A stretch of DNA of 45,855 nt from Mycobacterium sp. (GTDB taxonomy: Bacteria; Actinomycetota; Actinomycetes; Mycobacteriales; Mycobacteriaceae). Each line of letters starts with the position of its first letter. Within the stretch, counting starts at the first letter, position 1. The notes under the pieces were generated by a model. The model was not told where the DNA came from. It was given only the letters and a program-made list of their open reading frames with translations, and ran no database searches. The position numbers were made by a program, and so were the translations under genes. The DNA is taken from positions 1 to 45,855 of the forward strand of contig RXJD01000095.1 in assembly GCA_003987775.1 (NCBI GenBank), given 5' to 3'. Shown here piece by piece: positions 30,620-39,061 of this stretch.

Positions 30620-32182
30620 ATGACGGATTACGACGCGATCGTGGTGGGAGCGGGACACAACGGTCTGACCGCCGCGGCGATACTGCAGCGCGCGGGGCTG
30701 CGCACGGTCTGCCTGGAGGCCAACACCTACGCCGGTGGCATGGCGGCGACCGTCGAGTTGATCGACGGCTTCCGGTACGAGATCGCAGGGTCGGTGCAGT
30801 TCCCCACCGCAAGCCAGATCACCAAGGACCTCGGCCTGGACACGCTGCCCACCGTGGAACCGGAGGTGATGTCCACCAACATTGGTGAAAACGGTGAGGA
30901 GCCCATGGTCTTCTACCGCGACCCGATGCAATTGATGACACACCTGGGGGAGAAGCACGGCGTCGAGGCGGTGCTGGGAATGGCCGAACTGATCGGCTGG
31001 AGCCATGGCCCGGCAAAAGCACTGGGCCGCTTCGATGTTCGCAAGCCTCCGAAGACTCTCGACGAGATGTACGCGTGCGCGGCCAACGAGGGGGAGCGGC
31101 GCGCGATCCACGAGATGCTGTTCGGCTCGGCCATGGACGTCATCGACCGCTATTTGCCTGATAAAGACAAGCATGCGGTGATGCGCGGGATGCTGGCTTT
31201 CCTGGCCGTGAACTCCACCTACCGGGGCCCCTACACACCGGGCAGCGCAACCTGCCTCGCTTTCGCCCTGGCGGTACCCGACAACAGCACCTCGATGATG
31301 ACCAAGCTCAAGGGCGGAATCGGCGCACTCACCGAACACCTGCGCGAGCTTTTCGTCTGCCACGGCGGCGAGATCCGCTATCGCGCCAAGGTCGAGCAGA
31401 TTCTCGTCGGTCACGGCAGGGTGACCGGCGTTCGACTGCGGGACGGCTCTACCATCACGGCGCCCATCGTGGTGTCGAACTTGGCACCCGATCTCACCCT
31501 GACAGGTCTGATCGAACCCGAACATGTTCCCGCCGAACTCGTTTCGCGCCTGGCGGGCCGTGACCACCGCGCCTCGTTCATCCAGATGCACTTCGCCCTC
31601 GACGGGCTGCCCGAATTCGCCCCGCCCTATGAGTTGCTGAACGAAGAGGGCATGCAGATGTCAGTCGGCATCTTCGGCTCGCCCGAAGAGCAGCAGCGGC
31701 ACTGGGAGAATTGCCGCCGCGGCATCGTGCCGGACAACCCCTCGATGGGCCTGCAGATCCCGTCGGTGCACGATCCCGGCCTCGCGCCGCCCGGCAAGCA
31801 CGCCGCCAGCGCCTACGCGTACGCCTTCCCGGTAGAGGTCGCCCGCGACCAGCACGGACACCTCAAAAATGAGATGGCGCAACGGGTTATTGACAAGATC
31901 AGCAGATTCGCCCCGAACTTCAAAGACATCGTGATTCGCCACATCACGTTCGCGCCTTATCACATGAACACCATGTTCGCCGCGCCCGGCGGGGACTTCT
32001 GCCACGGACTGCTGCACCCGGACCTGATGGGTCCAAACCGTCCCGGCCCGAAGGGCTTTCTGGATTTCCCGATACCGATCGCGGGGCTCTACCTCGGCGG
32101 CGCCGGGTGCCACGGTGGACCCGGCATCACCTTCACGCCCGGCTACAACGCCGCGTATCAGGCCCTCGAGGACGCGACCTAG
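30620..32182 (+). CDS. FAD-dependent oxidoreductase, phytoene dehydrogenase/PYROXD2-like
   Basis: ATG 30620 is four bases after GGAGGTCGG's GGAGG core (30611-30615) and gives 520 residues; the much longer open frame upstream crosses the inverted repeat and operators. The N-terminus is a Rossmann FAD site (DAIVVGAGHNGLTAAAILQRAGLRTVCLEA). KLKGGIGALTEHLRELF, IRYRAKVEQILVGHGRVTGVRLRDG and the C-terminal GLYLGGAGCHGGPGITFTPGYNAA are typical of CrtI-type enzymes. No carotenoid synthesis genes are near, so a desaturase or oxidase acting on another lipid-like substrate is likelier. It is preceded by the two palindromes proposed as TetR operators. The 3' end overlaps the convergent SRPBCC gene by four bases. 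Confidence 0.9.
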   Translation: MTDYDAIVVGAGHNGLTAAAILQRAGLRTVCLEANTYAGGMAATVELIDGFRYEIAGSVQFPTASQITKDLGLDTLPTVEPEVMSTNIGENGEEPMVFYRDPMQLMTHLGEKHGVEAVLGMAELIGWSHGPAKALGRFDVRKPPKTLDEMYACAANEGERRAIHEMLFGSAMDVIDRYLPDKDKHAVMRGMLAFLAVNSTYRGPYTPGSATCLAFALAVPDNSTSMMTKLKGGIGALTEHLRELFVCHGGEIRYRAKVEQILVGHGRVTGVRLRDGSTITAPIVVSNLAPDLTLTGLIEPEHVPAELVSRLAGRDHRASFIQMHFALDGLPEFAPPYELLNEEGMQMSVGIFGSPEEQQRHWENCRRGIVPDNPSMGLQIPSVHDPGLAPPGKHAASAYAYAFPVEVARDQHGHLKNEMAQRVIDKISRFAPNFKDIVIRHITFAPYHMNTMFAAPGGDFCHGLLHPDLMGPNRPGPKGFLDFPIPIAGLYLGGAGCHGGPGITFTPGYNAAYQALEDAT

Positions 32183-32622
32183 GCGCTCTTCTTCACCTGC
32201 AGGACGCGCTTGCGCAGGCCCTTGGTCGCCATGTCCATCAACACTTTCGTGCCCTGCCTGACAAAGAATCCGGGCACCGGCATACTCAGTTCGACTGTCA
32301 GGTCGAAGCGCACGCGGGTGGAGTCACCGTCGGGCGTCAGGGTGTAGCGGCCGTTCTGCGCCTTCTGCTGCTTGGCCTTGATCAGACTCCAGCCCACCCC
32401 GTCGTCGTGCACGGTGTAGGCCAGTTCCTGTTCCTCGGTGAACCCGACGAGTTTGACGACTTGTCGCGACTTCAGCGGGTGACCCTGGTCATCCCGTTCG
32501 AGCACCTCGACCTTCTGGTGCACTGACGACCACTCCGGCAGAGTCTCGATATCGAACAACACATCCATAATCTCGTCGGGTTTCGCCTCGATGACGACCT
32601 CACGGGACTCGGTGACAGCCAT
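32179..32622 (-). CDS. SRPBCC (cyclase/dehydrase-like) family protein
   Basis: 147 residues: VTESREVVIEAKPDEIMDVLFDIETLPEWSSVHQKVEVLERD is the standard start of the mycobacterial cyclase/dehydrase SRPBCC group. A beta-rich middle (RYTLTPDGDSTRVRFDLTVEL) and a C-terminal helix with basic tail (TKGLRKRVLQVKKSA) follow. It probably binds a hydrophobic small molecule; no catalytic residues can be named. It follows fadB5 by 42 bases on the same strand and may be the last gene of an arsR-fadB5-SRPBCC operon. It is a different protein from the SRPBCC at 25410 and shares little sequence with it. Confidence 0.85.
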   Translation of the reverse strand: MAVTESREVVIEAKPDEIMDVLFDIETLPEWSSVHQKVEVLERDDQGHPLKSRQVVKLVGFTEEQELAYTVHDDGVGWSLIKAKQQKAQNGRYTLTPDGDSTRVRFDLTVELSMPVPGFFVRQGTKVLMDMATKGLRKRVLQVKKSA

Positions 32623-32664
32623 GCGCCAAACATAACCACCACGGCGCCGCCTGAAACCATCCGG

Positions 32665-33669
32665 CTATGGGACGAGCACGACCTTGCCGATGTTCTCCCG
32701 CGAGGCCAGGATGCGATGCGCTTCCGGCGCCTGTGCGAAGGGCACCGCCGCATGCACGACCGGAGACACCGTCCCGTCGTGCAGCGCCTCGCTCAGCGGG
32801 GTGATCCAAGGCTCGAGAGAGCCCCGGTCGTCCCACAACTTGAGCATATTGAGCCCGATGACGGTCTTGGACTCCGAGAGCTGGTCGATGAGGTTGAACC
32901 CGCGCAGCATCGCCAGGGCATGCGGCGCAGCCTTGCGCAGCGAACGCTTCTCGCCCTCCTGCATATTCGAGATCCCGTAACCCACAAGCCGTCCGCCCGG
33001 ACGTAGCAGGTGGTAGGAGCGACGCAGCGACGTGCCACCCAGCGCGTCCAGGACGATGTCGTAGGGCTCGAGTCCCTTCCACCAGCCGTCCTGGCGGTAG
33101 TCGATCGCACGATCCACCCCGAGTTCGGCGAGCTTGCCGTGCTTGCCCGGGGATGCGGTGCCGTGAATTTCCGCGCCGGCCGCCTTGGCGAACTGAATGG
33201 CCGCGATGCCGACCCCGCCGGCAGCGGCATGAATCAGCACCCGCTCGCCGGCGCGCAGCGATCCGTAACCGTGCAGGCCGGCCCACGCGGTCGCGTAGTT
33301 GACCGGGACCGCGGCGCCCTGCTCGAAGCTCACCGCGTCGGGCAGCGCCACCGAATCGGCTTCGGCAACGTTGACGATCTCCGCGTAGCCGCCGAATCGC
33401 GTTCCCGCCAAAACCCTTTGGCCGACGCGATCTTGATCCACGCCGTCGCCGACGGCCGTCACCGTGCCGGCCACCTCGTAGCCGACGACGGCCGGAAGCT
33501 TCGGTGCGTCGGGATACAGGCCCACGCGGGCGAGGTGGTCGGCGAAATTGACTCCGGCGGCGCGGACTTCGACGCGCAGTTGGCCTGGACCCGGCGGTGG
33601 CGGGTCCGGTCGCTCCTGCACCTTCAGGACCGACGGGTCGCCGTGCTTGGTGATAACGACTGCGCGCAT
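32665..33669 (-). CDS. fadB5: Zinc-independent MDR alcohol dehydrogenase / quinone oxidoreductase (FadB5-like)
   Basis: ATG 33669-33667, preceded by GAGAGG, gives 334 residues, the same length as M. tuberculosis FadB5 (Rv1912c), and the sequence begins as I remember that protein (MRAVVITKHGDPSVLKV). It has a GroES-like N-terminal domain (VRAAGVNFADHLARVGLYPDAPKLPAVVGYEVAG) and a Rossmann NADPH site (VLIHAAAGGVGIAAIQFAKAAGAEIHG), with a C-terminal FAQAPEAHRILASRENIGKVVLVP. There are no zinc ligands, as in quinone oxidoreductases. The old name implies beta-oxidation but the fold indicates reduction of quinones or enones. It lies 13 bases downstream of arsR. Confidence 0.93.
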   Translation of the reverse strand: MRAVVITKHGDPSVLKVQERPDPPPPGPGQLRVEVRAAGVNFADHLARVGLYPDAPKLPAVVGYEVAGTVTAVGDGVDQDRVGQRVLAGTRFGGYAEIVNVAEADSVALPDAVSFEQGAAVPVNYATAWAGLHGYGSLRAGERVLIHAAAGGVGIAAIQFAKAAGAEIHGTASPGKHGKLAELGVDRAIDYRQDGWWKGLEPYDIVLDALGGTSLRRSYHLLRPGGRLVGYGISNMQEGEKRSLRKAAPHALAMLRGFNLIDQLSESKTVIGLNMLKLWDDRGSLEPWITPLSEALHDGTVSPVVHAAVPFAQAPEAHRILASRENIGKVVLVP

Positions 33670-33682
33670 TCTTACCTCTCGT

Positions 33683-34009
33683 TCATTGCTGCTTCTCCGC
33701 CGACTCGGCGAGTGCGGCAAGCCTTGCCCGCCAAAACTTCTCGAACGGGTGCAGCCAGTCACCGAGCTCGGCCAACGGTTCCGCGGTCAGGCGGTAGATG
33801 CGGCGGCGGCCCTGCGCCTCATCAGCCACCAAGCCGGCGTCACGCAACACCTTGAGGTGTTCAGCTACGGCCGGCCGACTCAACTCGAACCGTTCACTGA
33901 GTTCCCCGGCGGACATAGACTGGCAGCTCAGGATCTCAAGGAGTCTGCGCCGCACCGGATTTGCCAGTGCCGCGAAGATGCGATCACAGACGCGGTCGGC
34001 GTTGGCCAC
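33683..34009 (-). CDS. ArsR family transcriptional regulator
   Basis: GTG 34009-34007 gives 108 residues (VANADRVCDRIFAALANPVRRRLLEIL). The start is chosen because a near-consensus promoter ends seven bases before it, implying a leaderless message; the longer in-frame upstream extension would lie inside that promoter. The winged helix-turn-helix covers about residues 30-75 (MSAGELSERFELSRPAVAEHLKVLRDAGLVADEAQGRRRIYRL). No Cys-based metal site of the SmtB type is seen, and the C-terminal PLAELGDWLHPFEKFWRARL is typical of ArsR proteins that act next to SRPBCC genes. It is likely to repress itself, fadB5 and the SRPBCC gene. Confidence 0.9.
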   Translation of the reverse strand: MANADRVCDRIFAALANPVRRRLLEILSCQSMSAGELSERFELSRPAVAEHLKVLRDAGLVADEAQGRRRIYRLTAEPLAELGDWLHPFEKFWRARLAALAESAEKQQ

Positions 34010-34015
34010 TCGCGC

Positions 34016-34045
34016 ACTATATGTCGGGGTTTCCCGACATGTCAA
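34016..34045 (-). promoter_or_regulatory. arsR promoter with operator palindrome in the spacer
   Basis: Read on the minus strand: TTGACA (34045-34040), an 18-base spacer, then TATAGT (34021-34016). The transcription start would fall at or next to the GTG at 34009. A palindrome, ATGTCGGG-N4-CCCGACAT (34021-34040), occupies almost exactly the spacer, and a further ATGTCGGA half-site lies just upstream. This is a strong candidate for ArsR autoregulation. Confidence 0.75.
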
Positions 34046-34096
34046 CTTCTTCCGACATCTGGCAACCCTGGCGTCCGCCATCTAAGGTGACCACAC

Positions 34097-35368
34097 GTGA
34101 GCGACGATGCGGCACGTGCGGACGCGCATCAGTGCGTCGTCACCATCGCCGCCCGGCTACAACAAAAGGTCGACCAGATCAGCGTCGCGATCTGCACCGC
34201 TCTCGTTGCCGAGATACCCGAACTATGCGGCGAGGACCGTACGTTCGAGATGCTCGACGCCGGCGTTGCGGCCAACCTCGACACGATTTTCCTGGTGCTG
34301 CTGCATGACGTGCCGGTCAGTGATTGCTCTGTCCCCGGGCTGGCCATCGACTACGTCCGGCGCCTGGCCCGACATGAAGTCCCGGCCAACAGCCTGGTAC
34401 GTGCCTACCGACTTGGGCAGCGACAGATGACTGAGCAGGTATTCGGCGAACTGCGCACCCTGCAGATGGAACCGACCACCCAGGTCGCGGTGATTGAGGC
34501 GATCACCACCGTCGTCTTCGAGTACGTGGACTGGGTTTCACAACACTTCATGGGAGCGTACGAAACCGAACAAAGACAGTGGCTGGAGAATCAGAACAGC
34601 ATCCGGGCGATGCGGGTTCGCGACCTGCTCAGCGACGACACCGCCGTCGCCATCGACACCGCCTCTGCGGCAATCGATTATCCCCTTCACGCACAGCACC
34701 TCGCACTGGTCGTCTGGCATGCGACAGAGGACGATCTACCCCGGCTTCAGCGGTTCACCCACGAATTGGCTACCGCGGTAAGTACCTCAGCGAGACCGCT
34801 TTTCGCCGCGGTCGACCGGGCCACCGCGTGGGTTTGGTTGCCTTTTCGATCAGCACCCGGTGAACTCACCGCCCGGGTGCGCGATTACACCAACGCACGT
34901 CCGGAATCCCCGAGCATTGCGATGGGTGCACTGGGCTCCGGCGTCCAGGGATTCCGCCGATCTCACCGTCAGGCCCAGCGTGCACGGGCAGCCGTGCTGA
35001 CCGGGGAGCGCAAACCCCCGGCATCCCGACGGGTGCTGGTCGCGGCCACTGATCCCGCAGTGATGGGGACGGCGTTGTTGGGCACCAGCATCGGCGAGGT
35101 CCGTGGCTGGGTCGCAGACGTCCTGGGCAATCTGGCGTCCGATACCGAGGGCGACGCGCTGCTGAGGGAGACGCTGCGGGTGTTCCTGCACCGCGGCTCC
35201 ACGCACGAGGTCGCGGCGAAGGAACTCAACGTCAGCTTCAATGACCTTCGCAGTCGGGTCGAACGCGCGGTCGGCCGCCGCGGCCGGCCGATCGACGATC
35301 GCGCCGACGTCGAGCTCGCGTTGTTCGTCTGCCATTGGTACGGCTCGGCTGTGCTGCGACCGGCCTGA
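34097..35368 (+). CDS. PucR/CdaR-type helix-turn-helix transcriptional regulator
   Basis: 423 residues from GTG 34097. The first 180 residues or so are a helical sensor-like region (LQQKVDQISVAICTALVAEIPEL, RRLARHEVPANSLVRAYRLGQRQM, EAITTVVFEYVDWVSQHFMGAYETERQ-like) typical of mycobacterial PucR regulators. A GGDEF-like middle follows, and the C-terminal HTH is clear (LLRETLRVFLHRGSTHEVAAKELNVSFNDLRSRVERAVGRRGRP). The family usually activates purine or aromatic catabolic genes. It diverges from arsR and overlaps the next gene by one base (TGATG), so the MBL-fold enzyme is a natural target or partner. Confidence 0.85.
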   Translation: MSDDAARADAHQCVVTIAARLQQKVDQISVAICTALVAEIPELCGEDRTFEMLDAGVAANLDTIFLVLLHDVPVSDCSVPGLAIDYVRRLARHEVPANSLVRAYRLGQRQMTEQVFGELRTLQMEPTTQVAVIEAITTVVFEYVDWVSQHFMGAYETEQRQWLENQNSIRAMRVRDLLSDDTAVAIDTASAAIDYPLHAQHLALVVWHATEDDLPRLQRFTHELATAVSTSARPLFAAVDRATAWVWLPFRSAPGELTARVRDYTNARPESPSIAMGALGSGVQGFRRSHRQAQRARAAVLTGERKPPASRRVLVAATDPAVMGTALLGTSIGEVRGWVADVLGNLASDTEGDALLRETLRVFLHRGSTHEVAAKELNVSFNDLRSRVERAVGRRGRPIDDRADVELALFVCHWYGSAVLRPA

Positions 35369-36072
35369 TGCAGCAAGATTGGGAGAGGCTGAGCGACGGC
35401 GTATATCGGTGCCGGTTGGCCTTCTGCGACGTCACGATCGGCCTGGTCTGCGGGCACAACGGAACGCTGCTCGTCGACACCGGCACCACTCCCGGGGAAG
35501 CCCGGGCAGTGCAGGCCGATGTGCGTGAGCTGGCGGCCCAGCCCGTAACTCATGTTGTGCTGACGCACAAGCACTTTGACCATGTTCTCGGTTCTTCGGT
35601 TTTCAGCGGAGCCCAAATTTACTGCGCACCGGAGGTAGTCGACTATCTGTCGTCAGCGCCGGATCAGCTGCGTGCCGATGCGTTGGCATACGGTGCCGAT
35701 GCCGCGGCGGTCGATGACGCGATTGCCGCCTTGCGGCTACCGCCGCACGGAATATCCGACGCAACGGTCGATCTCGGTGACCGCTCGGTCACCATCACTC
35801 ACCTCGGCGCGGGCCACACCCGCTCCGACCTGGTCGTCGTGGTTCCTGCACGCCACTCGGGCGAGCCAACCGTGGTGTTCACCGGCGATCTGGTCGAGGA
35901 GTCCGCCGACCCCGCGGTGGACGCCGATTCCGACGTGGTGGCCTGGCCGGACACCCTGGACCGGCTCCTGGCGACCGCGGGATCAGATGCCGTGTTCGTG
36001 CCCGGACATGGACGGGTGGTCGACGCTGAGTTCGTCCGGCGCCAACGGGATTGGTTGCGAACCGGACCTTAG
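35368..36072 (+). CDS. Metallo-beta-lactamase-fold hydrolase (Rv1913 orthologue)
   Basis: ATG 35368 overlaps the stop of the upstream regulator by one base and gives 234 residues. The MBL metal motif is THKHFDH with His67, His69, Asp71 and His72; LGAGHTRSDLVV, FTGDLVEESADP and VPGHGRVVD supply the remaining His and Asp ligands. Such enzymes are thioesterases, lactonases, glyoxalases or beta-lactamases; the generous acidic loops and GHT motif do not settle which. Position relative to fadB5 and the isocitrate lyase matches M. tuberculosis Rv1913. It ends eight bases from the convergent small gene. Confidence 0.88.
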   Translation: MQQDWERLSDGVYRCRLAFCDVTIGLVCGHNGTLLVDTGTTPGEARAVQADVRELAAQPVTHVVLTHKHFDHVLGSSVFSGAQIYCAPEVVDYLSSAPDQLRADALAYGADAAAVDDAIAALRLPPHGISDATVDLGDRSVTITHLGAGHTRSDLVVVVPARHSGEPTVVFTGDLVEESADPAVDADSDVVAWPDTLDRLLATAGSDAVFVPGHGRVVDAEFVRRQRDWLRTGP

Positions 36073-36080
36073 AACCTGAG

Positions 36081-36455
36081 TCAACGTGCGGACGCGGTGC
36101 ACGCGGCGATGAGCGCGTCGGGATCGGTGACGCTGACCACCAGCACCTTCAGGGTGATCGACTTCCACCACACGCTCGCCGGTACCGGGGGGTCCATCGT
36201 CAACTGCACAAGACCCTTGCGCGACCCGTTGACCAGCCAGCGGGAGCCCATGACGTGGACGCCGGCGGTAAACACCCGCTCGTTGCTCGCCTCGGCACTC
36301 TTGATCGACGACAGTGGGATATCGGCGGTAAAGGCCCACCCCATCTTGACGTGCAGCTTGCCGCCCTCGACCCGCAACTCGCTGCTCTTGGGCCCGAGCC
36401 CGACCGCCACCGCTAAGGGGACATACCACCGGTCAAAGCGCAATTCCGTTTGCAC
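36081..36455 (-). CDS. Conserved hypothetical protein (Rv1914c orthologue)
   Basis: 124 residues from GTG 36455-36453; a TTG at 36533 would add 26 basic residues that look non-conserved. No known domain. The sequence alternates strands (LRVEGGKLHVKMGWAFTADIPLSSIKSAE, GVHVMGSRWLVNGSRKGLVQLTMDP, WKSITLKVLVVSVTDPDALIAAC), as in PH-like or short all-beta proteins. TACCGT seven bases before the GTG could be a leaderless -10. Position and size are close to Rv1914c of M. tuberculosis, between the MBL gene and the isocitrate lyase. Function unknown. Confidence 0.75.
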   Translation of the reverse strand: MQTELRFDRWYVPLAVAVGLGPKSSELRVEGGKLHVKMGWAFTADIPLSSIKSAEASNERVFTAGVHVMGSRWLVNGSRKGLVQLTMDPPVPASVWWKSITLKVLVVSVTDPDALIAACTASAR

Positions 36456-36675
36456 GGTTGAGACGGTACGCCTGGCGGGCCGTCCGGGCGAGCGTTTCGG
36501 CCGGCCGCCACAAACGGACGTCTTTGAATACAAAACCCGTTGTACGAGAAGGAGTTCCCTGACGGCACCCGGTCTCTGATCCGGCAGCCCGATGCGCCGC
36601 CGGCCTCCGACGCAACCGGCCCGATCGCACGGCGGGTGTCGTAGCAGCGTGGACGCGCTGCGCGGGCCTCGGCCG

Positions 36676-36707
36676 GTGATTTAGCTCACGTCTGGTGGGC
36701 ATACACT
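36676..36707 (+). promoter_or_regulatory. Candidate CRP-type site and promoter of the isocitrate lyase gene
   Basis: GTGATTTAGCTCAC at 36676-36689 is a GTGA-N6-TCAC dyad, agreeing with the GTG-N8-CAC frame of the mycobacterial cAMP receptor protein (Rv3676-type) consensus except for the inner A. TACACT at 36702-36707 fits TANNNT as -10. The site would overlap the -35 region. The ATG is at 36751 after AGGAGGA (36734-36740). Confidence 0.5.
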
Positions 36708-36750
36708 CACTGGCGTCAGGGGAACCGGGGCTTAGGAGGAGCGGAAGGCC

Positions 36751-39039
36751 ATGGCCATCGCTGAAACGGACAACGCAGTCCAATCACCGTTCGAGCAGGA
36801 TGTCGCCGCCACCCAGCGGTATTTCGAGAGTTCGCGGTTCAACGGCATCACCCGGCTCTATACCGCCCGGCAGGTCGTCGAGCAGCGCGGCACGATCCCG
36901 ACCGACTACACCGTGGCTCGCGAAGCGGCCGCCGCGTTCTACGAGCGCCTGCGCGAGCTGTACGCCGAACACAAGAGCATCACCACCTTCGGCCCCTACT
37001 CGCCGGGCCAGGCCGTGAGCATGAAGCGCATGGGCATCGAGGGGATCTACCTCGGCGGCTGGGCAACCTCCGCCAAGGGCTCAACCACCGAGGACCCGGG
37101 GCCCGACCTGGCGAGTTATCCACTCAGCCAGGTCCCCGACGATGCCGCCGTGCTGGTGCGCGCGCTGCTCACGGCCGACCGCAACCAGGAGTACCAGCGG
37201 CTCAACATGAACGAGCGGCAACGGGCGGCGGCGACCAAGTACGACTTCCGGCCGTTCATCATCGCCGACGCGGACACGGGTCACGGTGGTGATCCGCACG
37301 TGCGCAACCTGATTCGCCGTTTCGTCGAGGTCGGCGTGCCGGGCTACCACATCGAGGACCAGCGTCCGGGCACCAAGAAGTGTGGCCACCAGGGCGGCAA
37401 GGTTCTGGTGCCGTCCGACGAGCAGATCAAGCGCCTCAACGCCGCCCGCTTCCAGCTCGACATCATGCGGGTGCCCGGAATCATCGTGGCCCGTACCGAC
37501 GCCGAGGCCGCGAACCTGATCGACAGCCGCGGCGACGAGCGTGACCAGCCCTTCCTGCTGGGCGCGACGAACCTGAGCATCCCCTCGTACAAGAGCTGTT
37601 TCCTGGCGATGATGCGGCGCTTCTATGACTCGGGCGTCGAGGAGATCAACGGCCATCTGCTGTACGCGCTCAGCGACGGCGAATACGCGGCAGCGAACGC
37701 GTGGCTGGAACGCAACGGGATCCTGGATCTCGTCGCCGAGGCCATCAGCAAGTGGCGTGACAGCGGGGAGCTGTCGATCGACGACGTGTACGACGAGGTC
37801 GAGTCGCGTTTCGTCGCCGCCTGGGAAGACGCCGCCGGAGTGATGACGTACGGCGAGGCCGTGGCCGAGAAGCTCGAATTCGGTGAGAGCGAAGGAGAGC
37901 CCTCTGGGATGAGTCCCGCGGAGTGGCGCGAATTCGCCTCGACGGCGTCCCTGTATGCCGCACGGGCCAAAGCCAAAGAACTGGGCGCCGACGCGAGCTG
38001 GGATTGCGAGCTGGCCAAGACGCCCGAGGGCTACTACCAGATCCGGGGCGGCATTCCGTATGCGATCGCCAAGTCGCTTGCCGCCGCGCCCTTCGCCGAC
38101 ATCCTGTGGATGGAGACCAAGACCGCCGACCTCGCCGACGCGCGCCAGTTCGCCGAGGCGATCCACGCCGTGTTCCCGGACCAGATGCTCGCCTACAACC
38201 TCTCGCCCTCGTTCAACTGGGACACCACCGGGATGAGCGACGACGAGATGCGGCAGTTCCCCGTCGAACTCGGCAAGATGGGCTTCGTCTTCAACTTCAT
38301 CACCTACGGCGGGCATCAGATCGACGGTGTCGCCGCCGAGGAGTTCGCCACTAACCTCCGCCAGGACGGCATGCTGGCGCTGGCACGGTTGCAGCGCAAG
38401 ATGCGCCTGGTGGAATCGCCCTACCGCACCCCGCAGACCCTGGTCGGCGGGCCACGCAGCGATGCGGCGCTGGCCGCGTCCTCCGGTCGCACGGCAACCA
38501 CCAAGTCCATGGGCAAAGGCTCGACACAGCACCAGCATCTGGTGCAGACCGAGGTGCCCAAGAAGCTGCTCGAGGAGTGGCTGGCACTGTGGAGCGAGCA
38601 CTACCAGCTCGGCGAGAAATTGCGGGTCACGTTGCGGCCCCGCCGCGCCGGCTCGGACGTGCTGGAACTCGGGATCTACGGCGAGGGCGACGAGCAGTTG
38701 GCCAACGTCGTCGTCGACCCGATCAAGGACCGGCATGGCCGCAGCATCCTGCAGGTGCGTGACCAGAACACCTTCGCCGAAAAGCTGCGGCAGAAGCGGC
38801 TGATGACACTGATCCACCTTTGGCTGGTGCACCGGTTCAAGGCGGACGCGGTCTACTACGTGACACCGACCGAGGACAACCAGTACCAGACCGAGAAGAT
38901 GAAGTCCCACGGCATCTTCAGCGAGGTCTACCAGGAGGTCGGGGAGATCATCGTCGCCGACGTGAACAAGCCGCGCATCGAGGAGCTGCTGAACCCGGAT
39001 CGGGTGGCGCTGCGGAAGTTGGTCCTCAAAGAGGACTGA
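36751..39039 (+). CDS. aceA: Isocitrate lyase, long form (ICL2)
   Basis: 762 residues from ATG 36751, the size of the long mycobacterial ICL2. The catalytic motif KKCGHQGGK has its Cys at 211, and the Mg/substrate motifs DADTGHGGD and [11 protein letters not shown] are present. The C-terminal extension beyond the ICL1-like core (after about residue 590: [22 protein letters not shown] to the end) is the regulatory domain reported to bind acetyl-CoA in M. tuberculosis ICL2. The enzyme splits isocitrate to glyoxylate and succinate in the glyoxylate shunt and also cleaves methylisocitrate. In M. tuberculosis H37Rv the orthologue is split into aceAa and aceAb (Rv1915/Rv1916); here the frame is unbroken. 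A good ribosome binding site and a possible CRP site precede it. Confidence 0.97.
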   Translation: MAIAETDNAVQSPFEQDVAATQRYFESSRFNGITRLYTARQVVEQRGTIPTDYTVAREAAAAFYERLRELYAEHKSITTFGPYSPGQAVSMKRMGIEGIYLGGWATSAKGSTTEDPGPDLASYPLSQVPDDAAVLVRALLTADRNQEYQRLNMNERQRAAATKYDFRPFIIADADTGHGGDPHVRNLIRRFVEVGVPGYHIEDQRPGTKKCGHQGGKVLVPSDEQIKRLNAARFQLDIMRVPGIIVARTDAEAANLIDSRGDERDQPFLLGATNLSIPSYKSCFLAMMRRFYDSGVEEINGHLLYALSDGEYAAANAWLERNGILDLVAEAISKWRDSGELSIDDVYDEVESRFVAAWEDAAGVMTYGEAVAEKLEFGESEGEPSGMSPAEWREFASTASLYAARAKAKELGADASWDCELAKTPEGYYQIRGGIPYAIAKSLAAAPFADILWMETKTADLADARQFAEAIHAVFPDQMLAYNLSPSFNWDTTGMSDDEMRQFPVELGKMGFVFNFITYGGHQIDGVAAEEFATNLRQDGMLALARLQRKMRLVESPYRTPQTLVGGPRSDAALAASSGRTATTKSMGKGSTQHQHLVQTEVPKKLLEEWLALWSEHYQLGEKLRVTLRPRRAGSDVLELGIYGEGDEQLANVVVDPIKDRHGRSILQVRDQNTFAEKLRQKRLMTLIHLWLVHRFKADAVYYVTPTEDNQYQTEKMKSHGIFSEVYQEVGEIIVADVNKPRIEELLNPDRVALRKLVLKED

Positions 39040-39061
39040 CCCGTCGAGTCTCGCTTCACTA

